16,244 bases of DNA. It comes from JASFQI01 sp050115555. Lineage in GTDB: Bacteria > Desulfobacterota > DSM-4660 > Desulfatiglandales > HGW-15. The DNA lies in NCBI GenBank assembly GCA_050115555.1, contig JASFQI010000080.1, positions 1 to 16,244 on the forward strand, read 5' to 3'. The position numbers and the translations under genes were made by a program. The notes below the pieces were generated by a model. It worked only from the letters and a program-made list of their open reading frames with translations, was not told the origin of the DNA and did no database searches. Shown piece after piece: positions 15,428-16,244 of this stretch (position 1 is its first letter; every line of letters begins with the position of its first letter).

Positions 15428-16244
15428 ATGATTTTCCATGGAACGGGCGAGGTGCAGGATGGCTTTCATGTGCTGGGTTCGGCGTCCGTACCGGTATACC
15501 TCCTGGACGGTCCGGAACCGGTGCTCTTTGACGGCGGCCTCACCTGCCTGGGAGAGGCCTATGTAGAGGGTGTGCGAAAAGTCCTGGGCACGCGCTCACC
15601 GAAGTGCCTTTACTTGACCCATGTCCACTTTGACCATTGCGGCGCTGTATCACGACTGCGTCGCGCATTCCCCGGGATGAGAGTGGCCGGGTCGGACCAT
15701 GCCCGGGAGATTCTTCAGCGGCCCAACGCGATCCGGCTCATTCGCGATTTGAATCATTCCGCATCCGACGCCGTCCACGGCCTGGATCCGAACCTCCTGG
15801 TGAACGATCCTTTTGAGCCTTTTGAGATCGACGACCTGCTCGAGCCGGGTGGCATCCATTCCCTTGGAGACGGACGAACCCTTCGAGTCCTTTCCGCACC
15901 GGGTCACACCTGGGATTTCCTGAGCTTTTACGTGCCGGAACAGGATATCCTGGTGGCGTCCGAGGCCGCAGGGATCCTGCACCCCAACGGGTACGTGATG
16001 TGCGAGTGCCTGGTGGATTTCGTGGCCTACCTGACCTCGCTCCGGCGTCTGGCCTCCCTGAACGCACGTCTTGTTTCCCAGGCCCACCACTACGTGTTCA
16101 CGGACCGCGATGTGGAGGTGTTTTTTCGAAAGTCTACACGGAGTGCCCTGGAGTTTCATTCCCTGGTGGAGCGCCTCTGGGAGGAGACGCAGGGGGATGT
16201 CGCCGAGACCGTGGAGCGGGTCAAGGTCCTGGAGTGGGACCCCA
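15428..16244 (+). CDS. MBL-fold metallo-hydrolase, cut by the window end
   Basis: The frame is open from ATG 15428 to the right edge (272 complete codons, no stop). It is a metallo-beta-lactamase-fold hydrolase: VYLLDG...LFDGG near residues 23-37, the metal motif THVHFDH with H65, H67, D69 and H70, a further ligand H160 in APGHTWD, E179 in VASEAAG where the bridging Asp is usual, and QAHH at 218-221 for the last ligand. Two metals are expected; the substrate cannot be told from the fold, which includes lactonases, glyoxalase II, thioesterases and others. CGGAGGG lies about 7 nt before the ATG. GC returns to the high level of the left part of the window, so the gene belongs to the host background rather than to the lower-GC block. 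Confidence 0.85.
   Translation, partial: MIFHGTGEVQDGFHVLGSASVPVYLLDGPEPVLFDGGLTCLGEAYVEGVRKVLGTRSPKCLYLTHVHFDHCGAVSRLRRAFPGMRVAGSDHAREILQRPNAIRLIRDLNHSASDAVHGLDPNLLVNDPFEPFEIDDLLEPGGIHSLGDGRTLRVLSAPGHTWDFLSFYVPEQDILVASEAAGILHPNGYVMCECLVDFVAYLTSLRRLASLNARLVSQAHHYVFTDRDVEVFFRKSTRSALEFHSLVERLWEETQGDVAETVERVKVLEWDP

Overview
The window looks like part of a chromosome of an anaerobic, GC-rich bacterium, most likely of the Desulfobacterota (sulfate-reducing or syntrophic deltaproteobacteria). This is an inference. It rests on the mix of CoA-thioester enzymes (enoyl-CoA hydratase, PaaK-type acyl-CoA ligase, a CoA-transferase fused to a GNAT domain), an MBL-fold hydrolase and PAS-type hybrid kinases, plus roughly 60-67% GC codon use over most of the window. 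No rRNA, tRNA, CRISPR array or intact mobile element was found.

Layout. 1-1496 (+): 14-TM DHA2-type MFS exporter whose true start probably lies left of the window. 1514-2407 (-): EamA/DMT-type transporter, convergent with it. 2548-3618 (+): LOG-family protein with unusual flanking regions. 3677-6347 (+): a probable operon with a good sigma-70-type promoter and a perfect 9-bp inverted repeat over its -10 region, then enoyl-CoA hydratase, PaaK-like CoA ligase and a small DUF2007-like protein. 6354-6998 (-): a protein with a degenerate receiver domain. 6999-7376: a gene-poor gap with an 11-bp inverted repeat and one copy of a 20-bp dispersed motif whose other copy is at 2485. 7377-8102 (-): ZIP metal transporter. 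8380-9039 (+): ElbB-type DJ-1/PfpI protein. 9223-11100 (+): CoA-transferase/GNAT fusion.

11112-14401 (-): a two-gene signalling operon in which a periplasmic family-3 solute-binding protein is translationally coupled (TGATG) to a hybrid sensor histidine kinase. This block and the following non-coding stretch to about 15.3 kb have visibly lower GC (about 47-48% in sampled lines against about 67% just upstream). The stretch ends in a decayed IS200/IS605-family TnpA, so the block may have been acquired. 15428 to the right edge (+): an MBL-fold hydrolase cut by the window end.

How the genes fit together. The hydratase and ligase suggest activation and beta-oxidation-like processing of an organic acid, and the CoA-transferase/GNAT fusion could exchange CoA between acids nearby; the actual substrates cannot be read from sequence. 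The solute-binding protein plus kinase is the best candidate for a less ordinary system: a periplasmic ligand receptor encoded in the same transcript as a kinase with its own periplasmic domain, with no DNA-binding partner in view.
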